DNA of 43,479 nucleotides from Hymenochaete sp. R1 (Eukaryota; Basidiomycota; Agaricomycetes; Hymenochaetales; Hymenochaetaceae), in the NCBI GenBank assembly GCA_019400425.1, contig JAFREE010000187.1, positions 1 through 43,479 on the forward strand. Direction: 5' to 3'. Position numbers and translations under genes: made by a program. Below are positions 22,411 to 34,200 of the stretch, piece by piece (the stretch's first letter is position 1; each line of letters opens with the position of its first letter). The notes under the pieces are model-generated. The model did no database searches and was not told where the DNA came from. It saw only the letters and a list, made by a program, of their open reading frames with translations.

Positions 22411-24026
22411 ATGGCCTTCTACGACTCGTATCGCAGTGCACCAGGCTGGGGTACCTCCAGCTACAAATTTGCTTCTCCTCTTATGCCCTCTTATCAGCCC
22501 CAGTACTCCTGGAGAGGCGTGGACTATTACCGCGCTCATGGCGGTATCGCCGACCCGTACGTGAGCTTCTCATCTACCCCGGATTTTCATTATGATCTTC
22601 TCTCACCGCCTCTCTAACCCCTTTGTCCCACTCGCCTGGCTCTGAACAGCGATACGTATAACTATGCATGGAACAAGGTCAGAGATCGTGCAAGGTCTGG
22701 CCATGGTAAAGAAGAGGCGCGCATCTGGCATAGACGAGTATATGGGGGCATGGTAAGTGGTCTTGTCTGATTCTCATTTCAACTGGGCGGCGTGCACAAT
22801 CAACGCCGAGCACCAACCCCTCATCACCATCATCACCATCACCATCTCGTTTACTATTGTATTCAATTGAAGCTAAAGCTAAACGCTCAACGATCACCTG
22901 ATAGAATGACATCCGGACGCTCCTCCCCGGCGATATCGGAGCGGCAGCGGGCTATGAAGCCTGGCGCAACTTCAAGTATCATCATGGGGTGTATGCACAA
23001 CCGCTCGCAGGAGACCGTGAACGCGAACGCGAGGCTATCACTGGCATCGCCGTCGCTGAAGGTGAGAGATACTGTTTTCCTCATACCAGAAAGCCTTGCA
23101 ATTCCGAGCCACAATCGATCATCGTCATCTTGACTCCTATCTCGCTATCGATTACGCAGCCCGGAGTAACTCCATATTATTATTTCAGATCTGAAGCTTT
23201 TCCTATATATAAAGTAAATTCTCCGATATGATCATACTCACCAACGCCCCCTTTTCCATCTCCAGCAACTCGTCTATGGAAATATACAGGACGCAGCTCG
23301 GACGCATACGGCCGACTCGAGGCTTGCGAAGCAGCCGCCTCCACCGCTGCCCGCATCCTCGACCACTCCTACGCCTCCGCAGCCGCATACGGCGCATCAT
23401 ACGACGACTACCCAGGCCGCGGACGTCTCTCCCGGCGAAGCTCCCGCTCCTCCCTCCGCTCCATCATGGACGCCTTCTCCCGCTCGCGCAGCAGAAGGGG
23501 GAGAAGCCCGAGTCCAATCGCAGGCGGCGGTGTCCCGATGCCCGTTCCGTCTCATGGACACGGACACGGACTCGTTCAGGCGTCACCGAGTTATCTGACG
23601 GCAACAGGGGCGAGCCCGACGGGGTCGTACGTCGTCGTGCCGGACCCACATCCTCATGGCTCGTACTCCCGCCGACGAGCATACTCTAACGTAGCAGGCT
23701 ACCCGTCATCCACGGCAGCGACCTACGGCGGCTCGGGGTCCACGCTCGCGGCAGCGCCCTACACGCCCAGCTACACCGCTGCGTCCCCTGGCGTGACTTT
23801 CATTCAAAGCCCGTCCTCGACGTCCTCGCATAGACATCATGGGCATCACCATCGGTCCAGGTCGAGGTCGCATCATGGGCATCATGATAGGTCGTCTTCG
23901 CATCATCGGCATAGGTCGAGTAGTCGGCATCGCGGGGAGTATGGGGCTGGTCATCGGAACAGTGTGAGTTATGCGGGGAGTGCGGCGGGATATTATGTCC
24001 CGAGTGGGGTGCCGTATAAGTACTGA
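22411..24026 (+). CDS. His/Ser/Arg-rich protein with CipC-like helical core (unknown function)
   Basis: Four exons (22411-22556, 22650-22752, 22905-23061, 23266-24026) encode about 385 residues. The N-terminus is Tyr-rich. The middle part has EEARIWHRRVYGGM, then GDIGAAAGYEAWRNFKYHHG, then EREREAITGIAVAEATRLWK. The pattern A-A-x-Y/F-E-A-x-x-x-x-x-x-H-H-G followed later by G-I-A-x-A-E resembles the CipC/DUF3759 family of small stress-related fungal proteins; this is by-eye resemblance only. An alanine-rich helix (ACEAAASTAARILDHSYASA) follows. The C-terminal half is low complexity with alternating His, Arg and Ser (SHRHHGHHHRSRSRSHHGHH), which could bind metal or RNA. No signal peptide or membrane helix. 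The splice joins are all in frame. Confidence 0.72.
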
Positions 24027-24524
24027 GTGTGTCTCGGGGAGATTCTTGGAAGCAACGAAAGACTATTTATTATAAGAAAAGCGTAATGTCGAGTCGACGT
24101 ACTGACTGTATTCTTGAGGTATAGTATATACCATCTCATAATTTCAAGTATTTATTTTCCTCTCGAACTCTTCCGAACGATTCTTTAAGATGTTCAAAAA
24201 AAGTTAGAGCAAGAGCGTACACCGTACACACCACAGGCGCATCTCCTATTATTCAGTGTTTTGAAAATCAACCAACAGTAAGAATACAGAACGGTACCAG
24301 TACCAAGTAAAAGACGAAACACGTGAGAGAGAGCAAGTACATGTGCATTGGGTATGCATCTAAATATCAATTTTGATTCTCCTGCTTCCAGAACCAAATA
24401 CAACCCCTTCAATGTTCATTTCACCAATCCTACCACCACTCCATCGTCCCTTTTACGGCTCAGTAAAAACTCGACTCAAAGCAGCTTCAAAGCTTCAGAC
24501 TCCTCCCGAGTCTAGTCCGAAAGC
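24027..24524. other. Intergenic stretch between convergent genes
   Basis: AT-rich spacer holding the two 3' ends. No recognisable gene or RNA. Confidence 0.5.
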
Positions 24525-26099
24525 TCAAACCTTCAGCGTCTTCACTCCTCTCCCCATCGCAATTGCCACCCACTCCCCCGGCGCCGTCGAGTGCCCATTC
24601 GCCATCGTCATCCCCACGATCTGCGGGCTCCAGCACAAGTTACTGATTTCCGCCGGAGCCGTATACGCAAACACCGGGTCGCTCAACACTTTTGTCTTTT
24701 TCGACGACGAGGACGAGGAGGAACCTCCTGAGCCGGAACCTTGGTTCGAGCTCGAGTTGGCGGTGGATGAGGAGGAGGAGGACGGGTTGGAGGCGCTGCG
24801 GTGGGGGGAGCTGGGGTTCTTTTGGGAATGGGAGACGGGGTTGGAAGGCGGGCGGGTGGGCGTTTGGGTGATGTCCCAGAGGAGAAGTTGACAATCGTCG
24901 GCTTTGAGTGAAAAGAGAGAGAGAGAGAAAACATGTCAGCGACCAGCTCGGGCTGAGACGTTCATTAGGTATAGTAAACTACTTACCAGCAGTCGCAAGG
25001 TACGGTTGGTCCGCCGAGCCCCATCCAAGCGCATTGATAGGAGCTTTATGTGCCTTCAACTCAACAACAGGTTGGCCAGGACTCCTCATATCCAATATCT
25101 GCACTTCGTTCGAGTCCACATGGAACGTACTCATATAATTCGCATCAGCAGGGTTGAACGCAATCCGCAACAAAGGCGCCGTCGCCGGCCTCCCGAGGGC
25201 CGCTGCACTCGCCGCCGCCGCGCTTGAGGGCTTTGGCGTTGGCGTTTCGTAGAGGATGGTTGAATGCTCGAGGGAACGGAGATCGAACGCGCGGAGGGAT
25301 CCATCAGCGCCGACGGAGACGAAGATGTCGGTGGAGCCGGGGAGCCAGGCGACGTCGTAGACTTCACGGTCGTGTGCGATGAGCTGGGTGACGGCGCTTG
25401 CGGTCTCGATGTTCCACACTGTGCAGGTCGTGTCGATGGAGGATGTGACGATCATGGACGGCGTCTTCGCGTTCCATGAAAAGTTCGTGATCGGAGCTCC
25501 CGTGTTACCTGGCTGCTGTACTTTAGACTGATGCAAGGTCAGACAGGCCAGCATTTATTGACAAGACTGGATAAGTTTTGCATAAAACTCACTCCAGACA
25601 AGGTGGTCTTCAACGTAAGTTTGTGTCCCATCCCCGCCTGCTTCACGCCAACATACGCCCCGGGCTGAGACGCACCGTCACCCGAGTACTCCCAAACCCT
25701 CAACGCATCACCCGAGGTCGCAATCAGCTCCGAGCTCTGATTTCCTATCGTCGCTGCCGCCGCGGGCTGCCACTGCACCGACGTCGCGGGGTACCCATGA
25801 TGCGCCTCCACGAGCGACACAAAGTCCGCATGCTGTTCGTAATCATAGTCATCTTCAACCAGCACCCGTTCATCCTGCAGACCGACGACAGCCAGTCGGT
25901 TCCGTGCGTCTTCGTTGAAAGAGCCTAGCGCGAGGCGGAACGCCGAGCGAGGTCGGGCGTGTTGGCCCGGTGCAGGGGTTTTGCACCAGTCGAGGGCGTA
26001 GACGGGCCCTTGTAGATCGATGAGCGCGTTCGTTCACGATCGTAGAGACGGGATATGCTTACAGGGTGCTTCGTAGTTGAGGAGGGATGTCTGGGTCAT
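24525..26099 (-). CDS. WD40-repeat protein of the DCAF7/WDR68 (LWD/TTG1) family
   Basis: The minus-strand start at 26097-26099 opens a 38-base exon ending in NYEAP, spliced to WPVYALDWCKTP, so the hallmark YEAPWPVYALDW spans the first intron. Next come RSAFRLALGSFNEDARNRLAVVGL, a typical family N-terminus, and the WD repeats HHGYPATSVQWQPA with LIATSGDALRVWEY, ITNFSWNAKTPSMIVTSSID with CTVWNIETAS, HDREVYDVAWLPGSTDIFVS with LRAFDLRSLE, and HKAPINALGWGSADQPYLAT. The next exon resumes with DDCQLLLWDI. A Ser-rich insert of about 50 residues follows and the protein ends at EWVAIAMGRGVKTLKV. DCAF7-type proteins are scaffolds for DYRK kinases and possibly CUL4-DDB1 ligases. About 480 residues in four exons, longer than the animal protein because of Ser/Ala inserts. 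Confidence 0.85.
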
Positions 26100-26679
26100 G
26101 GTGGTAGCGGTGTGGACAGCAATCGCATATGCGGGAAGGCTTTGAAGGTGGTGCGGTGCGGTGCACAGCAGAGTGAGTGAGCGAGTTGGCCGGAGGGCTT
26201 GGGCACGGCTACGAATACGGTAATGACAATGCACGTGATATCGTCGCGCGACGCGATTTCCCATTTCAATCTCCGACACAAACAACCTCAAGCAACGTCA
26301 CTGGCATAGTGGTCGTCCCTTCCCTTCCTCTTCTCCTCCTTGACTGTGAGATAGCACTCAGGACTCCATTATTATGCAAATTTAAGCATGTGTGTAATGT
26401 CACAAGCACTTGATCGTCTGTCAACCCTACCAAAATATCTGGATCTTCTCCTTCAGTTTCACTCTACGAGCGACAAATGCATTAGAACCACAGTAGTCCA
26501 AAACATCTCTCTTTTTTCACAGAAGCCGTCTGGCAACGTAGACCCCTCTACCGTCTACGTGAAAGAAACGAACCCCGATGCCTTTCTTCGATATATATAT
26601 TCAACGAACGCCCCACCGTTTCCCCGATTCATCTTACAACTTATACCCACCCAATTCCCATCCAACCTGCGTAACGAAA
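26100..26679. other. Intergenic stretch upstream of the DCAF7-type gene and of the tRNA
   Basis: Contains the promoter of the minus-strand WD40 gene. A 128-codon plus-strand frame (26388-26774) runs through into the tRNA and shows no family resemblance; I treat it as chance. Confidence 0.45.
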
Positions 26680-26803
26680 AGCGGCTTGGCGCAGGGGAAG
26701 CGCGCAAGGCTCATACTAGCACCCATACTCACCTCACAAGGAGGGAAAAGGCGTGGTTGAGAATGATACCTTGAGGTCGTCGGATCGAAACCGACAGCCG
26801 CTA
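26680..26803 (+). tRNA. Initiator tRNA-Met (CAT) with an intron
   Basis: Acceptor arms AGCGGCT (26680-26686) and AGCCGCT (26796-26802) pair fully, followed by discriminator A. The D-arm region TGGCGCAGGGGAAGCGCGC matches eukaryotic initiator tRNA. The anticodon stem CAAGG (26705-26709) pairs with CCTTG (26769-26773); the loop reads CT-CAT-A, then an intron of 52 nt (26716-26767), then A. The T arm GTCGG-ATCGAAA-CCGAC has the AUCGAAA loop that marks initiator (not elongator) tRNA-Met. The intron sits in the canonical place one base 3' of the anticodon. A run of T begins at about 26826 as a Pol III terminator. Internal A and B boxes are present (TGGCGCAGGGG, GGATCGAAACC). Confidence 0.92.
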
Positions 26804-26823
26804 TTTGATGATATTGAACAGCA

Positions 26824-26834
26824 TCTTTTTTTTT
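26824..26834 (+). terminator. Pol III oligo-T terminator of the initiator tRNA
   Basis: An uninterrupted T run about 22 bases after the mature 3' end of the tRNA, immediately followed by an A run. Confidence 0.65.
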
Positions 26835-27967
26835 AAAAAAAAAATTGCGCCGGCTTGCCAGTGAACGGTCACGGTGTGGTTGTCGTCACCCAACCGCTCT
26901 TTCTTTCTTTCTTTCTTCGTTAACTACACATATGCATGTAGGTTAACTGCTGTATGTGCTGTTACTGTTGGTGGGTAACAGGCTCTGCTTCTCTTTTCTT
27001 TTTCTCTATTTTTTTTTTGGTTCGGTTTCGAGCATAAGCCGCGTTTTCTCGTTCATCTTCGCTCTTCGCTCTCTGCATAAAAAACAAATACTGGTTTCGT
27101 CGTTAGTTAGGGGGAAAAAACCCTTACGAAGCCTTATGCGTAGCTCGTTAAGTCTATCGACATCTACATCTCGGCCCTCTCTGACGAAGAGACCTCCTCA
27201 CTCTCACCTCCACCAATACCAATACCAATACCAATACCAATATAAAGATCAACATGACTCGACGCGCGCTAGCATCTGGCACCACGACCCCTACTCAAAC
27301 CCACTCTTGTATCGTATTCGTATCACCTCCCTACATCTACAGCAAAGCGAAGAAAATAGAAAAGAAAAAGAAAAAGCACAGCTCGTAACAACAAAAACAA
27401 GAAGGAGAAGGAGAAGAACACCAATACACACGACGCCAACACGCCCTTTCGCTTTCGTGTTTACCCCATACACCCCAGTTTATAGAAGACGAAATACGAA
27501 ATACCGAAGACACGAACGGACGAACGAAAAGAGTGTGACTCTTATGCCTTACATTACACCTTACGGGCTAAGTACTAGTGCTGGTACTTACCAGTGAACC
27601 CGTACTACGGCGAACCCCCACTCCACGATGTTTGATTTGGATGATTGACAGTCTACTGGGAGGCCACGCCACAACTGGTACCCCGCGTTTTTGTAGGACC
27701 CGGGTGACGAAGGAAAACGAAAAGCTGGCTCGCGTGGATGGGGGATAGTCGGGCGGTCGGGACAAAAAAAAATGAGATGAGATGCGGAAGGTGGTGTGTT
27801 GAGTGTTCGTTGAAGTTGTGGGGGAGGCTCGCTCGGGAGGTTTGTTCAGTATTCAGACAAGCATGCCCCTACCGGAAAATAAGAAAGAAAAGAAATATTC
27901 ACGTCAGTACCCAATCTTAACAACCTCCTCCCCCTCCCAAAAACAAAACGAGAACAGAAAAAAAAAC
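26835..27967. other. Intergenic stretch downstream of the nucleoside transporter
   Basis: About 1.1 kb without a recognised gene. It contains five tandem copies of ACCAAT (27211-27240) and one copy of the CACTAGTACT word on the minus strand (27571-27580). A 213-codon frame (26956-27597) spans it but is low-complexity with no motif and is not supported as a gene. Confidence 0.5.
27211..27240. repeat. Hexamer tandem repeat (ACCAAT)x5
   Basis: Five exact copies of a six-base unit in a row in intergenic sequence; an ordinary microsatellite. Confidence 0.85.
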
Positions 27968-30643
27968 TCACGCGATCCCCGCCGTCTGCAACGTCGACAA
28001 AAACCCACACACCATCGCGCTCAGCGCAATCCTCGCGATGATCCGCCCCCGACTCGGCGCGAGCGACGAGAGCACGCCGATCTGGATGCCCAGCGAGCCG
28101 AGGTTGGCGAACCCGCAGAGCGCGTAGGAGGTGATGGTGAAGGCGCGTTCGGAGAGGGGGTTGGAGGAGGCTTGGATTGCTTGGAGTTCTGTTGGGTGGG
28201 GCGAGGCGGGGGCGGGGGTGAGGCGTAAGAAGAAGGGAGAAGTCGAGTTGAGTCGAACTTTGATTCTCTTTTTTATAGGACAGGAGAGAGTGGATACGTA
28301 CTGAGGTATGCAGAGAACTCGTTCGCGATGAGCTTGGTCGCGAGTAACTGCGACACGCGCAAAATCTCTCCGCGGGGCACCCCAAGGAAGAACGTCACCG
28401 GATAAAACACATACCCAACAATCAACTCCAGCGTCAACGCATGAATCCCGAACCCCCTCCCAATCCACGTAAGCAACCCATCAATCGTCGCCACCAAACT
28501 CAAAATCGTCAACACGTTCGTGAGGATGCTCCCGGCGACCATGAGCCCGAACGACGCGCCCTTGGAGAAGGCGTGCAGAGCGTTCGCGGGTGGGTGCTTC
28601 TCCTCGCCGCGGTCGACGACGACTTGCCCGCGCGTGATGGGCTCCTCGAGCTCCGGGACGCGCATTTTGGAGATGGCGATGGAGGCGGGGATGGACATGA
28701 CGGAGGAAGTCACGATGTTCTGTGCGGGAACGCCGAGGTTGATGTAGGCGGACATGACGGAGCCGGCGATGGTGGAGAAGCCTTCGTTATGTTATGTGAT
28801 GAATAAGGTATAAATAAGGAAAGGGAGAATGAAAAAAGAAGACGTTAGAACGGAGCGTATTTTCAAATAGTAATATAGGGAAATCGTACCGGAGGTCATG
28901 GTGAGGTGAAGCTCAGACTCGGTCATGAGGTCCACATAGGGACGGATAAGGCAAGCACTCTCTCCCTGCCCGACCCACGGCGAGGCGGAAGCAACGACGG
29001 CCTCCGCACCAGACACGTTCATCAGCTTGAAGAAGAACCACGCAAAGTTCTTGATGATCCACTGCATCACGCCGAGATAGTACAGCATCTGCACGAAGGC
29101 GATGAAGAAGATGATCTCCGCGAGCTACATACCAGAATAGCCTTATCAGCCAATGACAACCACAAGAAGACCAACGAAATTGGGTGTGCCTTACCGTGTT
29201 GACGAAGAAGAAGCTCATGCCGACGACGTCTGCGTTGAAGAAGAACGTTGCGCCGACCAAACCCTCGCTCAGGAAATCACTCGCGAGCGTCGCGATCCAC
29301 TTGAAGATGGAGAAACCAGCGCCACTTTTGAGGACAAAGAGTGCGATAGCTTGCTACAAGTCATTTAAAAAAGTAGGAACGGCACGTAAGTATGGAAATA
29401 CGAAAATTACTCTGAAAGCAAAGCCACGCGTAGATGTGGGGAGTCTCTCACCTGCATAAACAGACCCACAATCACCGTCGGCCACGGAATCTCCGAGCGA
29501 TTACGGCTGGAGAGGAAGAACCCAGACTGGTAGACGAAGAGGCCGAGGACGGAGATGGCTCGGTCGCCGTATGCGGTGTTCTGCAAATGCCAATGCCAGC
29601 GTCAAAAAAAAGCGTCGATATCGACGCATATAGGATGGGTGAGGGTTTAGGAAACAGCGGGGCACGGATGACGCCGACGCCGGCACCGACGCCGATCGTG
29701 AGCGAGCGAGCGCGAGTAGGGTCGGAGAAATAACAAACGCCGAGATGCGGTCGACGATGATGCACATGCACACGGGAATGGGAATGAAAGATAAGCAAGT
29801 CAGGTCGGTCCATCAGCATCAGGACGTCAAATTCAAATGAACGAAAACGTATCAAGGGGGGAGAAGAATGAGCGGTACATCAGACAGATTCAAACAAAAA
29901 AGACACATGGGACAGGGACAGGACGCAGAAAGCAGGACGTACACCTTGCAAAGGGAACCCAAACGCCGAGCCAAAGACGATCCCAAGGAGGCAGAGCCAG
30001 CCTATGGAGAGGCGGAGACGGTAAGGGAGACGGTACCATGGCTGTTGGACGCAGGGCATCCATATGGCGGAGACGGGGCGAGTGACGACTGAGTTTGGGA
30101 TGAAGCGGAAGGCGATGACGAGGAGGAAGAACCATGCGAAGAGGGTTTGGACGATCCTATGCAGTTTGCAGTTCGTAACAGCGGAAAAGCGAGAGAGAGA
30201 GAAAAAAGTTTTTTCGTTAGATCTGGAGACGAAGTGCACGCACGCGACCACCACATATTGCGCATACGACCACCTCGATCGCCCTCACAAAACACAAGCT
30301 AGGCTAACACTCACCACCGATGTCGAGTCGCAGGCAAAATAGTAGCCGATATCCACCACCCAAGGATAAGCGCCGCCAACCCTCCAAGAATGAACGGCCT
30401 AAACCTCCTATAAAGCTCCTTCCTCCTCGCGCGGTCCTCCTCGACCTCAGCCTCGTCTTTCGCGACCTCCGCTGCGAGGACCTGGGCCTCCCTGTCGTTG
30501 GCAGCGCCAGGGTGAACTTTCTCGGAGTCCTTGTGGATGCTGTCTAGGGAGGTTGAGTCGGAGTTTGGGTGGTTGTGGGTGTGGGTGTGATGGACGTCTG
30601 AGACGAGGTCTGGTTGGCGTGGGAGAGGGCCTGTGGACGCCAT
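27968..30643 (-). CDS. Concentrative nucleoside transporter (CNT family)
   Basis: A plasma-membrane symporter that takes up nucleosides with protons or sodium. From the minus-strand ATG at 30643 a hydrophilic His/Asp/Glu-rich N-terminus of about 75 residues leads to the first helix ([20 protein letters not shown]). Further exons give [38 protein letters not shown] and [20 protein letters not shown]. The CNT substrate motif region is [20 protein letters not shown]; the second signature [13 protein letters not shown] matches the K-x3-NEF-x-A motif. The protein ends with [20 protein letters not shown] and a last helix before the TAA at 27968-27970. About eight exons, all short-intron joins in frame. 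About 600 residues, near family size. Budding yeast lacks this family but many filamentous fungi have it. It looks intact. Confidence 0.88.
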
Positions 30644-31286
30644 TTCGGTCTGGGAAGGGAGGGAGGAGAGGATGTAGGGTGTACGGAATGGAGGGAGGGG
30701 GAGACGAAAGAGGTCTAAAGAGGGGAGAAATGGGAGTCGAGGGTATTATAAAAGATATAGTATTTTTAGGATTAATATTTAATAAATAAATATTTGTTAT
30801 CGGAGAATGAGCATATGGATTGCCTCTATCTATCTGAGGCCCTTTTCTCAATCGACGTCCCTTGCTCAGAGCTCTCTAGCCACTTACTCATCCCTCCCTC
30901 TCTCCACAGAACTTCCTATCATCGGCACTTGTTTTTCTCCTTCTCCTCTACCGCTTTGTATATTAATATTACCATCTCATCTCTATACAACTATGTGCGC
31001 CCAATTCCAATCTGAAACAGTGTGTCCTATCTATCCTACATGTGTGTTCGTATTTGTCTACGTCCCTCTGTTTGCCGCTCGTACTCGTCTACAACTACTC
31101 TCCGCATCGAATCAATCACTGGCAGAAAGCCTACACCATCCTCCTCCCAATCCTTTCTCTAACCGTTGTCTCTCGTGTAAATGAAAGTCAAAAAACAAAA
31201 ACGAAAACGAGAGCGAAAAAGAATATAAATATGAATGCCCTCGAGGCGAGGCGAGGCGCGAGAGACAAAAAAGCCGCAAACATGCC
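30644..31286. other. Spacer between CNT and NAD kinase genes
   Basis: Holds the CNT promoter and the 3' end of the NAD kinase (both minus strand). AT-rich near 30770-30790. No recognised gene. Confidence 0.5.
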
Positions 31287-34200
31287 TCAGGATACATCAC
31301 TATCGCTCGTGTTGCTATCGCTCTCATCTTGCCCCCAAACCGCAAACGCTCGGCGTATACAGCTCGATTCCCTCCCCTTGTGCTGCTGCTGCTGCTGCTG
31401 CTGATCATATGCATGGCCCCCGCTCCCCGAAACCCCTTCCGCACTCCCATTCCCATTCAAAATTGCGCTGGTACCAATATTGCTCTCGTGCCCATGCCCC
31501 CGCCCATCAACACCGACACCAACATCAACGCCGACACCCCTCCCCCAACTCGCCAACGTCGGCGTCCGAGCATTCGCGCTCTCCCCCTCCACGTCCCGAT
31601 CCCTCGGTATCCGCGAGCGCGCCCCCGAAAGAAGCTCCGGCGAGTGGATGTGGTCGCGCAGGCCTTTCTCTGCTGCGTGGGGCGTTACACCGCTTGTTGT
31701 TCTTTTTCGTTGAGCTGCTTCTGTGGCCGGACCCGCTCCCTCGTCGTTAGTGTTCGTGTTCCTCGAGTCGACGTCGGGATCGGAAGCATCGAGAGTGAAC
31801 GATACGTGTCTTGGCGAGACGCGCGGCGGGTGCGGGTGGGCGCCTGCGAACCGGTCTGGGGTCACGATCCCCGAGTAGGCTGGCGTGGGCGCGGGCTTCG
31901 CTGCATTGTAGCTGTCGGCGTGGCCTGTGAGAGCCAACGCAGCGATCCGGGCTTGCTGTTGCTCGTGTTGGGCTCGGAGCGCTTCTTTGGCTTTGGCGAT
32001 GGCGGCGGGGGAGGGGTTGGGGTCGCTGCTTGAGGGGACGGCACTCGCTTCGGGCGCGCTCGAGTCGTCGATGTCGTATTTTTCCTCTTCCTCCTCTTCC
32101 TCGCCTTCGTCGTCGTTGTCGGAGACCTCGTCTTCCTCTTCTGAAGGATTCTGCGCTGTGTCCCCATCCCCGCCTTCGTCTTCGCCTTCGGGATGTTCAG
32201 GTATCCCAGGCTTCGCGAGGGTTTTGGTGCTACCGCTACCCAAACCAGCTACGTCGCCGTCGCCGGCTGTCCTACCATCAGCGCTGGATTTCCGGCTCGT
32301 CTTCGGCTTCGACTTGACGGGCCCCTCTTCGACGACGACGAAGGATTTCTGACGCTCGCGCTCGTTCCATTTGAGGGTGCGCGAGATGGCGTCGAACCAG
32401 TCTGTGGACTGCTTGTCGGCGCAGACGGTGGGGAACGGGTATTTGGAGGCCGTCACCTTGATGTGGTCGCCCTCTACGAAACAAAAAAAAAGACCAGAAA
32501 AGATTTTTTTTTTGTTTGTCAGAATCTAACTCCCGAAAGACAGACAGACAGACAGTTGTAAAAAAAAAAAAAACTCACGTTTCAGCTCGACTCGGCCCCG
32601 TCCGTCGAACGACGCCCACGCCGTGCTCCTCGAGTTGAAAGGCACGCATATCCGAAGCTCCATGCTGTCTGGTAAGAGCATGGGCCGGAAGGACAGCGTG
32701 TGTGGGCAGATGGGCGTTATCAAAAGGGCCGGGATCTCCGGGTGCACTAACGACCCGCCCGCGGAAAGCTACCGATAAGCAGATAAATTCAAAATGTCAG
32801 TGTTCTGTTCCTGACCACCAGGATCGACAACGACCCTCGGCGCGGTATGGGATAAGATAAGCTCTTGACTTACAGAGTACGCTGTTGAGCCCGTTGGCGT
32901 AGAGACGGTGAGACCGTCCGCCTGGACGGTCGTCATGTGGTGTTCGTCGCCTGTTCAACGTGTATCAGATCAGAGAGCTCGTTCGTTCGAGAGATGAATA
33001 AATCCACGCGTAGGAAAAAGACCTGAACTTACCAAACAACTCGAGAAGGGACACGTACGGACTCGGTCCACGATCCACGACAAGGTCGTTCAGCACCTCA
33101 AAGCACTCGACAGGTCTCGTCGTGAAACACATAATCTCCTTGTCTTTCGCCGCCTTCTTCCCTTCCTTCTCCGCCCACCCGCCCTCGAGCGCCTCCCATC
33201 CACCTTTCTCGACGTTGCGCATCAAGATCTCCCCCGTCTCCGCCTTCTTGACCGCTCGTCGGCCTTTTCCGGGCTCGGGCGCGACGGCGCGGTAGACGGT
33301 GCAGGTGAAGCGCATTCGGAGGTTCACGCGGATACCGTTGTCGATCGCGCTGTCCACTACGGCTTTGTGGTCCGCGAAATCAAAGTTGGTGAGGAACCCG
33401 AGGGAGCCGAGGGCGAAGGGGAGCACGGGCGGGACGATGCGTTGGAAGAGCCAAGATGTGAAGAGAACAGTGCCATCTCCACCAAGCTATGGAAACGATA
33501 TGGTTAACGGGTTTGGTTGGTGAAAAGGAAGAACTCGAGGCAAAAAAAAGTAATAAAATTGGTACTCACAGTAATGACAAAGTCAAATAATTGAGGACTC
33601 TTGCTACACATATCGCTCGTCCAATACCTAAGCTGGCCCTCAGGCATACTAGAATACTCCGAACCGCCGTTCCCATTGACCATAGTCACGAGCGAGTTGC
33701 TGCTCGTCGACCGGCGACGCGGGAACGGCACGAACAGCTCCGGATGGTCCCTCTCGATCCCAGCGGCGTCGAACCGCTTGGAGTACCGGAGCTGGTTGTC
33801 CACGTAAACGACGAGTCCGCGTCCGCCGTACCGGGGTTTTTGCATGAGATAGAGCGCGAGCTCGCGCGTCAGCTTGATTAGGCGGTTGTCCCGCGCCTTG
33901 GTAATGATCAGGACGTTTTGGATGTTTGAGCGCACACGCGCCCGACCTGAGGCAAAAGGGGAAAAGGGGGAGGGGAGGAGTACGTCAGATGGTGTTTCAG
34001 GCAGCGAACAAGTAAAAATTGGATTGGATTGGATATGTAAGGCATCCGTCCAGATTGAGACGCATACAGCAAGCAACGACAATGAACGACGCGTTGCGAT
34101 AACGTTCGTTCGTCTGCCGATGGAGTGAGAGTACGGAAATAGACATACCTAGTTGCTTGCTCATCTCACGCACTCCAACAGCCGTCTCCGCGAGCTGGCG

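Noticed and set aside
26388..26774. Small protein gene overlapping the initiator tRNA
   Set aside because: The 3' half of the frame is the tRNA itself and the rest shows no family resemblance.
26956..27597. 213-codon plus-strand open frame
   Set aside because: Includes a microsatellite and homopolymer-rich sequence, lacks splice or domain support.
31329..32033. 234-codon plus-strand open frame
   Set aside because: Antisense shadow of the acidic tail of NAD kinase.
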